The notes beneath the pieces were generated by a model. It was not told the origin of the DNA, did not search any database, and saw only the letters and a program-made list of their open reading frames with translations. This document shows, piece by piece, positions 54,401-64,000 of a stretch of DNA of 64,000 nucleotides. The DNA comes from Episyrphus balteatus (lineage: Eukaryota; Arthropoda; Insecta; Diptera; Syrphidae): contig NC_079136.1 of assembly GCF_945859705.1 (NCBI RefSeq), positions 93,557,120 through 93,621,119 of the forward strand, in the 5' to 3' direction. A program made the position numbers and the translations under genes. Positions within the stretch are counted from its first letter, which is position 1, and each line of letters starts with the position of its first letter.

Positions 54401-56953
54401 GGTTGGTGTCCAGGGGAACGAGGAGGCGGACTCTTTAGCAACAACGGGTGCAAGTTCCCCTTTAATGGGACCCGAACTGTATTGCGGAATAGGAGAAAAT
54501 GTTATTTAAAAAAAATAAAACTAGACTAGGACACCAGGAGAAAAAGGAACTGGGCACAACTACCAAAACTGAGACAAGCGAAAATGCTTCTCGGGAACTA
54601 CAACCAAGAACGTTTCAAATCATGTTTTAGTCTAAGTAGGAACAACCTCAGGTTAATCACTGGTCTTCACATGGGCCACTGTAAATTAAGTAGGCACCTA
54701 AACATTTTGGACCTAGTAAATAGTGCAACATGTAGATTCTGTAATGAAAAAGAAGAAACACCAGATCACATTCTTGGTAGTTGCAATGCACTAATACACC
54801 AAAGATTCAAACACCTGGGTTGCTGCCAGGTCGAAGAGGAAAAATTACACTCTATGAAAATACCCCAAATACTCAATTTCCTGAAAGGAATTAGGTTAGA
54901 GGAGGATCTATAAAATGAGAACTAACTCAGCTAGCTTAAAAGTGGGACACAATAGATCTTATAGGTCGCAGTGCATCTTACACTCCAAATAACAATCAAT
55001 CCATCAAGGGAGAATACCGCTCATAATTGGTACAATGGTCCATTATACATAATGACTCAGAAAAACTTCTAAGACTTTGGCTGGGGACATTGAATTTTAA
55101 CACGAGACAGAATAAACAAAGCGTCAATTTCACCTCTTAATGATAAGAACGTCTAATGTAAGATGGTAGGTTTAAAGGGCCCTGCCATCATAAATTTCTG
55201 AGAGAAAATTTTAACAATCTCTTTTGCATCTATTTGGTTCTCGTTTTTTGTTGAGGTGACCATACTCAATGATCGGTCTGACGAATGCTAGACGAATTCG
55301 AAGTTAAAAAAAAAACCGCACACTATGGCGCAAAAGTTTAGTTGAGGCCTAGGGATGATCCAAGGACTTAATAAGCCTAAGTAAGTATGTAAGTATGATA
55401 TCAATAGAAACTGATGAATGGCAAATTGAATTCGTTAATATATCAGAATTTTTATGGTTGCCTATTTTCTGTAATCCAAAAATCGAAGCTTACTAGAGCA
55501 TCTACATAACAATTAGAATATGATCCCATCATTTGAATCAAAATAATTCCGACAAATTCATTTGAATGAAATTGTAAATTTTTGTCTAAATTTTTATTTT
55601 TTAAAATATTCCTATTCTATTCATTTATCTAAATCTAAACCTTCTTATGAATTTGAGAAAATCATTAATTTTCATATTAAATTTTGATAAAAATTAAAAT
55701 ATTCAACAAAAAATGATTTCTTACTTTAAGTGCACAATCCTTTCCAGAATCTTTCCGTTGTGCCAAATAAACACTGCTCGATCCTCCACAGCCTAGTTTC
55801 TTTTTGATTTCATACTCCGAACCATTAATAGTAATTATACTCTCATTTGATTTTGCTGGCTCAGCATTTTTTAACTCAGTTTCTTGCTCACTAAAAGCAA
55901 GTGATTTCTTTGATTTCATATCAGCATCACTTCTAGTAGCTGGTTTCGATTTAACTTGCTTTTCAGCAGTTCCCGGAGTTGCACTATCATTCATCGTGTC
56001 GCAAAGTGACAATGTAATACTGTTGTTGGTGAGTTGCGGAGCTCTTGCAACAGCCATTGGAGTTTGAAATAGAACTTTCTGAGAACGAAACTCATTGGCA
56101 ATTGCTGTCCGCTCTTTGCGAGATGTCGAACAAAGGTCTTTGGGTCGTCGGGCCACTGACCATGAACGAATTTGTGGTGTTGCAAATTGAGCATCGGATT
56201 GTTTCAAAGGAGTTTCGATTTCAACTCCTACGTTTTTTGGTGGTGGTTGAGAAGAAACAATTGAAGGAGGAGGAGCAGAAACAATAGTAGAAATATGATT
56301 CTCTTGAATCGGTTTAAGTGGAAGCTTTTGTGGCTGGACTTCGGCATGAGTCGAGGCGATAACATCCTCATTTTTCTTTGATGACACTGTGTCATTTAGT
56401 TTCATTTTATCAAAATTCAAGAGAAACGAATCATTTGTTGATTCATTTACTGTAATTTTTGGACGATTGGGATGCCTTTTAGGTGAGTTGTCTTCATTGT
56501 CGCTTATAGCCGGACTCATGAACGAGTCATTGAGAATGGCGCAATTGAACCTTTTTTTTTATGGAGGATTTACTTTAGTTTAATTTGAGTTTATAAATCA
56601 ATTTGTTTACCTATCATTCTTGTTTTCATCTTCATCAGAATCGGATTCTAGAGGAGGCAGCTCCGAGACACGTTTTGGTCTACAATTAGCACAGATTTTT
56701 TCTTTATTTACTTATTCAATATAATCAAAATTGAAAACTTACACATTTCGATGTTTGAAGGAATCACCACGATGTAATTCTCGCTTTTCTTTGTTTTCAT
56801 TTTTTCTATAGAAAACAAAAATAAATTTTATATTCATTTTTAATTAAAAGTTGTTCAAATTGGAAACACCTACGTTTTTTGTGGTGTTCGATCATCTTCT
56901 GAATCTGGTTCTAATGGAGGAATATCTTTGACTCGTCTTGGTAAAAATGACAT
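51437..56953 (-). CDS. Mps1: Mps1/TTK spindle-checkpoint protein kinase
   Basis: Nine exons join in frame into 604 aa: 56874-56953, 56743-56805, 56611-56679, 55725-56550, 52446-52552, 52227-52387, 51940-52154, 51623-51799 and 51437-51553. The C-terminal half is a complete kinase: Gly loop KKLGCGGSSSVY (320-331), ATP lysine K346, catalytic HSDLKPAN (439-446) with the HSD form usual for Mps1, DFG 458-460, SPE 485-487 and DVWSLGC (513-519). LKLIDFGIAS and SQAGTFNYISPEAL are close to TTK. Mps1 is a dual-specificity kinase that acts at kinetochores in the spindle checkpoint; the Drosophila gene is also called ald. The N-terminal 310 residues are low-complexity with Ser/Pro sites. Start ATG at 56953 gives MSFLPRRVKDIPPLEPDS. 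Exon 4 follows an unusual A-run acceptor. The 3.2-kb fourth intron holds retroelement debris. Confidence 0.95.
53100..53770. repeat. Diverged fragments of the GTCT-linked repeat
   Basis: GAGTCGCACGTACTTGGTCT near 53442, and the GAGCCGTTTTTGA / GTACCGTTAATTTTGGTAC pair near 53278-53343, match parts of 31550-32610 in the same orientation, with heavy divergence. It lies in an Mps1 intron. Confidence 0.55.
54028..54103 (+). pseudogene. Reverse transcriptase motif A fragment
   Basis: The reading PFIDFKLKAYDSVNRKE matches the DFKxAYDSVNR block around the first catalytic Asp of non-LTR reverse transcriptases, with one extra residue. Nothing else of the domain is intact. Confidence 0.7.
54297..55010 (+). 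pseudogene. Non-LTR 3' end: RNase H plus CCHC-like tail, frameshifted
   Basis: KVTLPWVPGHVG followed, after a one-base shift near 54401, by GVQGNEEADSLATT is the C-terminal RNase H signature of I/R1/LOA-type elements. A 109-codon frame (54584-54913) then carries LRLITGLHMGHCKLSRHL and the cysteine motif CRFCNEKEETPDHILGSC. The 3' untranslated part continues with GGGACACAATAGATCTTATA to about 55010. It lies antisense within Mps1 intron 4 and is dead. Confidence 0.85.
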
Positions 56954-57583
56954 TTATTTATATCAGAAAAATACTTGTTTAGGAAATGTTTATATTTAAT
57001 AAAAATTAAAAAGGATTCTTTACAAAAAATTAATTTAAAATAAACAAAACAAGTTTTGAAAATTTTTTTGACAGTTTAATTGAAATTGTTTCGTTAAGTA
57101 TTTTTGTGTGAAGTTGGTGGTAGTTTAAATATGTATAGACGACATCTGGTTGTAGGTTTTTGTAACTAAACAGTGGAACAATAAATTTTTTATTTAACTA
57201 AAAACTGAACTGAACCTTGAATCTTGTGCACAGCGAAACGAAAACGTAAAGGAGAGCGAAATGCAATTATGGTTTATGGAACAGTTTTCGTTTGTATTTT
57301 TTTTTTTTAAACTAAAGCCTAGTACGCAGTTCGGGAAAAAAACAAATTTTATCCCTACAATTTTAAGGCTTAACTACATTGGCTCAAAAAGTGAAAAAGT
57401 ACAAAAGTGAACATTTTCACACGCATTTTTGTATAGTTTCTCGTGATGAAAAATTAAAACAAATTATGCAGAAAGCTTATTTTTTGGTCTAAAAAACACT
57501 TTGTATACTCTTTATCACAAAACAATTACGATAGCCAGAAAAAAAATCTTTTCACTTTTGTATTTTTTGAAAAAGTGGTGTAT

Positions 57584-57733
57584 AGCCTGGTACGCAGCTC
57601 GCGCTAAATTTTAGCTCCCATACAATTTATCGAAAAATTTTAGCCGAGCTAAAATGGGTCCCATACAAATTATCGATAACTTGTATGGGAATTTTATCTC
57701 AGCTAAAATTTAGCGCGAGCAGCGTACCAGGCT
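57584..57733. mobile_element. 150-bp MITE (AGCCTGGTACGCAGCTCGCG), copy 1
   Basis: Inverted ends of about 34 bp include TCGCGCTAAATTTTAGC. The centre has ATCGATAACTTGTATGGGAA. It is flanked by TAT on both sides. Confidence 0.88.
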
Positions 57734-57767
57734 TATGTAGTTAAGCTTTTAATCTCAACAAAATATT

Positions 57768-58268
57768 AGGGGTATTCACGATCCGATGCAACTGGTCTAG
57801 TATCATTGCAAAAGTGCAAAAGTGTAAAATCTTACAACACTACAACAACAAAATATATGGATTGAAATTTTACAATGGTCTTGCACTTTTGCTAAACCCT
57901 AACCCTATTGCAAAATAAAAATACAATGGAGTAAAATAATTTTTGACAGATGGCAGCTCACCGTCGCGACGCCCATGATAAACAGTTTGTCTTTTTTATT
58001 CTGTTTATAATGGTTGTAGCTACTCATGTCCCGTAATTTAGTTTTCTTTTGATGTAAAATAATTAGTGAAAATTAATTAACCCGAACAAAACAAAGAATT
58101 AAATTATAAAAAATGGAAAAAAGAAGAAGCAACGGTTAAGGAAAAAAAAAACATCATTCATGCTTCAATATTTACTATAGATAAGAAGAGGGGCGTTCAC
58201 GATCTATTGTAAAAAAATAAAATTTTACATTTTTACTAGGCCTGTTGCACCAGATCGTGAATACCCCT
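57768..58268. mobile_element. MITE with AGGGGTATTCACGATC ends
   Basis: AGGGGTATTCACGATCCGAT, then GCAACTGG, at the left; its near-complement ends at 58268. A second, inner AGGGGCGTTCACGATC near 58190 suggests that a shorter copy has inserted or recombined at the right end. Confidence 0.8.
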
Positions 58269-58271
58269 TTA

Positions 58272-58421
58272 AGCCTGGTACGCAGCTCGCGCTAAATTTT
58301 AGCTCCCATACAAATTATCGAAAAATTTTATCTAAACTAAAATGGATCCCATACAAATTATCGATAACTTGTATGGGAATTTTATCTCGGCTAAAATTTA
58401 GCGCGAGCATCGTACCAGGCT
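58272..58421. mobile_element. 150-bp MITE (AGCCTGGTACGCAGCTCGCG), copy 2
   Basis: Same length and ends as 57584-57733 with scattered substitutions. It starts 4 bp after the previous element. Confidence 0.88.
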
Positions 58422-59284
58422 ATACTTGTGAAGCAAGTCGTGAAGTGAATTGATACAATTTTTGTTTGTTTTCAATTTCCAAATTAATTTTTTTCGAAAA
58501 ATATATAGGGAGATAGTAGATTCACGAGTGAAAGAGTTTCCCGTACATTTTGCACGTGAACTACTTAACGTCGTGAAGCAAAACTATCCAATTTTTTTTT
58601 TTACTACGAAAGCTTACAGGAACGTTCACGGTCGACCAAAAAAAAATGTATGGATTCGACAAGTAAATGTACTAAGCTAGGGGAGCGAAATGCAAATACA
58701 TATGAAATTATTTTCGTTGGTGATTTTCTGTAATTTTTCAACAAAAAATGTCAAAGTAAAAAATTTCAAAAATATTGAGGATTTAAGGGTATATGAGTGG
58801 TGGCACTAGCTAGTGTTGTCAAATTCTGAATTAAAAATGTAAAGTAATGACCTTTTCGCTCTATTTCCATTAATATAATTGAGCTAGGCTCTTTAATAAC
58901 TGAAACAGAATGCCTCGCTCAGTGACTAAAATGACAGCTGTCAAAAATGTGAACTTTATATATAGAAGTCACCGATCGACAACGGAATGCAGTCGCTCAG
59001 CAATTTCCTCACATATTGATTTTTCGATTCGTGATTCGTTGCGCTACGCGTTTGACGTTTATTGTTTTTTTTCACGAGCTGTCTTTTGTTTACTATTTCT
59101 ATTTCTATTTTTTTTTTTTTTTTATTTTTCTCAAGTGCCTCAGTGGAACTATTTGTTTTAAGAACCTAGTATGATTGAAACGAAATTGTCCATACATCGG
59201 AATTTAATTGTTTTTATTCTTGAATTTTTTTAATTGTAATTTTATAACTTTTACTTACAGTATTCGATGGTATTTTTTTGTTAA

Positions 59285-60038
59285 TAGCCTTTTCACACCA
59301 AGCCAAAAACGCGGTTTTTGCGAAAAACCCCAAAAACCTATATCAAAAACACAAGTTTTTCCATACATTTTTCATAAACCACAAGTTTTCGTAAAACACA
59401 AGTTTTTGATTAAACTCGTCAAAAACCTGAAAATGAAAACATTCAACTCCAAACGAAATAACCAAACAAACCTTTTGAGAAATTCAGCAACAATTCAGCA
59501 CACAAAAAAAAAAGAACTGACAGCAGACATAAAAAAAGAACTGACAGGCAAAGATAACTAGTTGTTTTACAAATGCGGTTTGTTAATTTTTTTTTGATAA
59601 TATAAATCAAATTCGTTTTTTTATTTCTTTCATTAATTACAGAAAATGGCATAGCACAAAAAAAAAACAAAAAAAAAAAAATGATGTGGGGGACCAAAGA
59701 TGAGGAGTTCCTGTTGGAACTTTGTCTAAAGAATTTGAGAGGCGGCCAATTTATTATTCTCTCTATATTAAAATGAAACTACATAATTTAACGACCAAAT
59801 AAATAAAATTGTATTTAAATTGTCAGAGTTTATTTTATTTGATCAATTTTGTGAGCTCAAGCTGTTACTCAAGTTGTTACAACAAAAATAAATAAATCCC
59901 ACTGAAAACTTGACATTTGGATGTCAAAACATTATAAACGTCAAACAAAAACCTGTAAACTTGTGGTGTGAACGCTTTTCAGGTTTTTGAAAACTTTTTG
60001 CCATAAACCGCGTTTTTGGGTTTGGTGTGAAAAGGCTA
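59285..60038. mobile_element. Harbinger-type MITE with TAA duplication
   Basis: The 754-bp element has inverted ends TAGCCTTTTCACACCAAGCC and GGTTTGGTGTGAAAAGGCTA (one mismatch), flanked by TAA at 59282-59284 and 60039-60041. A 3-bp TWA duplication is the PIF/Harbinger hallmark. A + strand frame near 59681 reads MMWGTKDEEFLLELCLKN, resembling the start of the Myb/SANT-like (MADF) DNA-binding protein of Harbinger elements, so it is probably an internally deleted derivative. Confidence 0.82.
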
Positions 60039-60107
60039 TAACATGTTCAATGATTTTCGAGGCTTTAAAAAATGTTCGTTTCGCATCAGCATTGTACTAG
60101 GCTTTAG

Positions 60108-60548
60108 ATGCCTTGTAAACACTACCTTATAATTCAGAGTGAACTCTTAGATATAGAATAAACAAACAAACCTTCTTGACTTTTTTGTTCAAATGTCAAA
60201 TCTCAAGTTCATTTTTTTTTTTTCATTAATCATCTTCATCAGTTCACTTGAAAAATACCAAATAAAAATAAAAACAAAAGAATTTAATTCAGCTGACTTT
60301 TTCTATTTAACACAACCATTTTAATATTATTCATCAATTCCATGCAATCAATTGCAAAAGCATAAAGTTTTATTTTAACTTATGGAAAGTTTAAAAAATT
60401 ATAAATCATAATTGAATAAATTCTTCAATCAAAACAAATTCAGCATAAATACAGTGGGTAAGTACCTTCAACTTCAACAAAATTAGATATTTTTCAATAA
60501 ATAGACTTTTATTTAACGTCGTCATAAAGGTGCTAGCGAAAATAATAG
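60108..60548. other. 5' flank and leader of the gene at 60549
   Basis: Holds a possible initiator (ATCAGTTCAC, near 60237) and a donor GTAAGTACC at 60458. Acceptors AATAG at 60504 or AATAATAG at 60548 would give a short leader intron. These are guesses from sequence alone. Confidence 0.35.
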
Positions 60549-60685
60549 ATGGAGAATACAAATGAAAATGGGAATGAGACTGGTCAGCCTCAGACGTCCA
60601 CAGATCGTAGTCAGTTGCTTGATCCGGTGTTAACTTCCAGCGCGGACACCAACTTTAAGCCTCTGAAAACTGTACCGGCTTTTAG
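60549..60685 (+). CDS. First coding exon of an unrecognised gene
   Basis: ATG at 60549 opens 45 codons plus 2 bases, ending at a strong donor (TTTTAG, then GTGAGT). The peptide starts MENTNENGNETGQPQTSTD and ends KPLKTVPAF. It is hydrophilic, Asn/Thr/Ser-rich, probably disordered, with no signal peptide. The next exon must begin in phase 2. None was found before 64000, so the gene continues beyond the window or after the transposon block. It is divergent from Mps1, 3.6 kb away. Confidence 0.6.
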
Positions 60686-61065
60686 GTGAGTTATGATGAT
60701 GGAAGAAGTTTTTTTATTCATTTTTTCAGGGCGGTACTTGTGTACAATTATTTTTGTATATATGCAAAATTCTAATCAGTTGATAAGGAAAACAAAGAGC
60801 TTTAAATAGAAAGTAGTGGTATTAAAATTTAATTTATCGGTCATGCACTTGTGTTCTCTCTATTTTCATATAGATTTAATATGAAGATCTAGAAACAGCA
60901 CTGCCTTTTTTTTCTGCTCAAAATGTAAAATGACCCTTCTCGAGTCTAAAAAGTGTTAAACAGTTTAAGCTGGAAATGTAGAAACAATTCTGTCTAGATT
61001 GAGGCGCTAGATTATCTAGATTCTAGATACTTATAGATTATTTTGTTGTCCTTAGGTTGCTCTAA
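60686..61065. other. Start of the first intron of the gene at 60549
   Basis: AT-rich with repeated CTAGATT words. No other feature was seen. Confidence 0.4.
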
Positions 61066-62267
61066 CGGCCGATTTCTTCACAGAGTCCTAGCGCTAGTAC
61101 CGGTCCTAGTCCTAAAGTTAGTACTCAAATCGGTATCAACTCATTTCTTCACTCAAGTTCTAAGCCCTAGAACTGTCAATTTAGGACCGAGTACTAGTTA
61201 GGACTTGGTCCTAGCTAGGTCCTCAAAATAAGGTAGTACCTGGTTATTATACCAATCGTTAGTACTCAAATCGGTACCAAGTGATTTCTTCACACAAGTA
61301 CTGTCTGTCAAATTGGTACCGATTTTTGCTTAGGACGTCCTAAAAGTTAGAACCTAAAATTCGACAGTCTAGCGACGATAAAACTTGATTTGGTTGGATT
61401 TTTTGCATTCATTCGAAAATTTAATTAGCAGTTTTGAGATTTGATGTCCTTTTAAATTCACTTTTTGCTTTTTCCGGATTTTTATTCTGATTTTGGCATT
61501 TTATTTTTTTGTCGAAATTGTGCATTTTGTAATTTTTGTTTGAAGAAAATGGATTTAATTTTTGATGCACAATTGGAAAACGCCATCTGTCCAACAATTA
61601 AAAAAAGTTGTGGGAAGACGTTTTTAATAAAAAGTCGGCGCCTTTTACTTCTTCAAGTTATAGTTAATAACGCGACTCTCACCGATTACTTCTATCAGAC
61701 ATAATTACACAAAAAAAGACTGCACTTTTAAAAACTGTTATTTTTATTGAAATTATTTTTGTAAGTACAAACGTCTAATACGCAAACTATCTTTTTATTG
61801 GCTAACTTAAGATGATTCTTCTTCCGGCAGGCGACCCTCGTAGTTAACAGATCATGACATCCCATTTTTAATTTTGACACTTCTTGATAGAACTTGAATT
61901 TTATTTTTTTTTTTTATTTTCATTTTTTCTTGTTAGGTCTTCTTAAGCGTCATTAAAATGTTTTTAAATTATTTTCTAAATGGTGATTTCACTAAATTTA
62001 AACGCTTTTTGTCTATTTTGTTTTGTTTAATTTGCTGAATTATCAAAATAATATATTTAAAACATCAAAATATTGTCAAAATGACAGTTAGACCAGTTTT
62101 ATACGTATTAATTCTTAGGACTGCGTTGTGAATTTAGATCAGGTCCTATAAATGTGAAGAAATGCTCAGGTACTAACTTTTCGTTAGGACCGAGTACTAG
62201 TGCTAGGACCTGGTCTAGCTAGATCGGGTACTAGGCTGACTTAGGACTCATGTGAAGAAATTGGCTG
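61066..62267. mobile_element. Harbinger-like element with GTACTAG-rich ends, copy 1
   Basis: A 1,202-bp element with ends CGGCCGATTTCTTCACA and TGTGAAGAAATTGGCTG, flanked by TAA at 61063-61065 and 62268-62270. Both subterminal regions (about 200 bp) are packed with TAGTAC, GTACTAG, CTAGGACC and GGTCCTAG words. A 79-codon central frame (61465-61704) has no recognised motif. Confidence 0.82.
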
Positions 62268-62384
62268 TAAATTTTATACTAAAATTGCTTTACTATCAAT
62301 TATTTTTTTTCATTTACACATTTTTGTCAATGCATAACAAAAAAATAGGCAAACATTTTGTTTTTTATTCAAAAGATTGATTCA

Positions 62385-62639
62385 TCACCATATGCAAAAA
62401 AGCATCCTCAGATCATTAGACAACCTCCAGTATTTAACTGTCTCTTTATTGTACTTAAGATTGAATTCTGAGTTCTTTGGACGTCTAACATAAAATTTTT
62501 CGTCGGATCCAAACAAGTTCTCCTTGGTTTCATCGAACCATAAGACATTCAACCAGCTAAAACGGTGAAGGTGTTGTTTTCTTAAAAAAAAAAAACTAAG
62601 TGAAGTGAAACTAAATTCTTCCAAGAAGGCTGGTTTCAT
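62385..62639 (-). pseudogene. Tc1/mariner transposase fragment
   Basis: FSWLNVLWFDETKENLFGSD followed by EKFYVRRPKNSEFNLKYNKE matches the block around the second catalytic Asp of Tc1-like transposases (W..VLWSDESKFNLFGSD.K.YVRRP). The downstream HGGG..MVWG block is already mutated or out of frame. The fragment is isolated and dead. Confidence 0.85.
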
Positions 62640-62888
62640 TCCGAAATTTTACAGGTACATAATAATAACATTTTTTTAGATCCCTTGTTGACGAAAATGC
62701 AAATTGCGATTTTTAAACATTTTATTTTGGTATACCAAAAGCTTTTAATAGACTACTATTACACCAGTTTTTTATATTAATAAAGAGCTTATAAATACAA
62801 AAAGTGCTTCGTTTAAAACCACACGTTAGTGGAGTTATATAAGTTTTCATTTATGGGAGCGTAAACTTGGAGCATTCCTGTTCTCTGT

Positions 62889-62963
62889 AGAGAAGTTAAA
62901 GTTGTGTTCATACCCAAAGCAAAGAAATCCACAATCAAACATCAAAACCGCACTGAAAAACCT
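62889..62963 (+). pseudogene. Possible reverse transcriptase scrap
   Basis: The reading VKVVFIPKAKKSTIKHQ resembles the VKVVFIPKAG block at the start of non-LTR reverse transcriptase domains. Homology stops after about 11 residues and a stop codon follows, so this is a weak call. Confidence 0.35.
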
Positions 62964-63090
62964 TAGAGTAGATAGCTGACTGGGTCAGTGAATAGACTTC
63001 ATTCACGTTTTTTGTGAATTTCAAATGCATTTTATGGCTAAACTTTTTTGCACTGTGATTCGATATTCTTCGAATAAGACACAAATCTAA

Positions 63091-64000
63091 CGGCCAATTT
63101 CTTCACATGAGTACTAAGTCAGCCTAGTACCCGATCTAGCTAGACCAGGTCCTAGCACCAGTACTCGGTCCTAACGAAAAGTTAGTACCTGAGCATTTCT
63201 TCACATTTATAGGACCTGATCTAAGTTCACAACGCGGTCCTAAGAATTTAATCGTATAAAACTGGTCTAACTGTCATTTTGACAATATTTTGATGTTTGA
63301 AATTATTTTATTTTGAAATTTCAACAAATAAAAGAAAACAAATAGACATAAAACGTTAAATTAATGGTATCACTGATTTTCTCATTAAAAAAATTATAAT
63401 AAATTTTAAGAAGACCCAACAAAAAAATGAAATTTAAGTTCAATCAAGAAGTTTCACAATCAAAAATAGAATGTTATGATCTAAATAAAATTGGCAAATG
63501 ACGAGGGATTTCTTTAATAATCTGGGCTGGCAAAGGATGAACCACCAGTCCCCTACAGGAATAATAATATTAAGAAATAACATAAACAGTGTAACAGATG
63601 TGTAAATCAACATCCTTCAATAAAAATAACAGTTTTTTAAGGCGCATTTCTTTTTTTTTTTTGTGTGTTTCTCATAGAAGTCATCGGTGCAAGTCGCATT
63701 ATTTTAACATTACTTGTAGACGAGCTTGCACATAGCCTTCAAAAAAATTTGTTAATGGAACGAACATATTAGTTTGTGTTCGAAACAAGAAGATTGATGT
63801 CGAACATCCGTCTGTGATACTGTGGTTCAAAACTTGTTCCACCCAAAAAAATGGAGTCGAAAGATCATACTTTAAGTAGTCGTAGGCTACTATTTTCCAA
63901 GTCTAAGTATAACCTTAATCGTAAATGGTTTCAGCATTGTCGGGCGTCTAGAAATGTAAATGCAGAGTGCCTACGCAAAGATCATCTTTTTTGACTTAGT
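63091..64000. mobile_element. Harbinger-like element with GTACTAG-rich ends, copy 2 (runs off the window)
   Basis: It begins CGGCCAATTTCTTCACATGA after TAA and repeats, inverted, the right 200 bp of copy 1 almost exactly, including TCTAGCTAGACCAGGTCCTA. After about 63300 the sequence departs from copy 1. The other end is not in the window. Confidence 0.8.

Larger units (their letters stand above)
57312..60107. repeat. Paired CTAAAGCCTAGTAC ends around nested elements
   Basis: CTAAAGCCTAGTAC at 57312-57325 is exactly inverted at 60094-60107. Between them are at least four other inverted-repeat elements. This may be one old element swollen by insertions, or two unrelated fragments. Confidence 0.45.

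Noticed and set aside
55804..56583. + strand open frames opposite Mps1 exon 4
   Set aside because: Antisense shadows of a coding exon confirmed by kinase motifs and spliced frame.

Overview
The window is animal nuclear DNA, AT-rich and full of introns and transposon debris. The best fit is an insect, probably a fly. The support is a tRNA-Ala(AGC) gene of the Drosophila type, an Mps1/TTK kinase of insect size (604 aa here), GT-AG introns, TATA plus TTCAGT core promoters, and dense hAT, Harbinger, Tc1/mariner and non-LTR relics. No bacterial, CRISPR or operon features are present.

Layout. 1-16 kb has no protein gene that I can support. It holds two identical tRNA-Ala(AGC) genes (481 and 9660), a decayed tRNA-Ala copy (4941), an 11-bp tandem array, a 1.9-kb foldback (6.7-8.5 kb) and a dispersed repeat with a GTCT microsatellite, split by a younger GC-rich element. 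16.2-49.1 kb is one large + strand gene, a WD40 protein resembling ZNF106. Its 5' exons lie upstream, possibly outside the window. A 28.2-kb intron (20231-48474) separates its big exon from its WD40 exons. That intron carries two small - strand genes (27.5 and 33.1 kb) for paralogous secreted proline-rich proteins with histidine-rich tails, plus many inverted-repeat elements. 49.1-51.3 kb is repeat DNA between the convergent 3' ends. 51.4-57.0 kb is the - strand Mps1 kinase gene, complete in nine exons. 57-60.5 kb is a divergent spacer crowded with short inverted-repeat elements. The first coding exon of an unrecognised + strand gene follows at 60549. 61-64 kb holds two inverted copies of one Harbinger-like element with Tc1 debris between them.

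Most notable: (1) the nested pair of paralogous secreted-protein genes, with matching exon structure and identical 34-bp TATA-to-initiator spacing; (2) at least five long near-perfect hairpins inside the transcribed giant intron, which would fold into long double-stranded RNA if transcribed with the host gene; (3) nested insertions whose empty site is preserved in the opposite arm of a foldback or in a second repeat copy.

Exon boundaries were placed by hand from reading frame and GT-AG signals. Family names come from recognised motifs; no database search was run.
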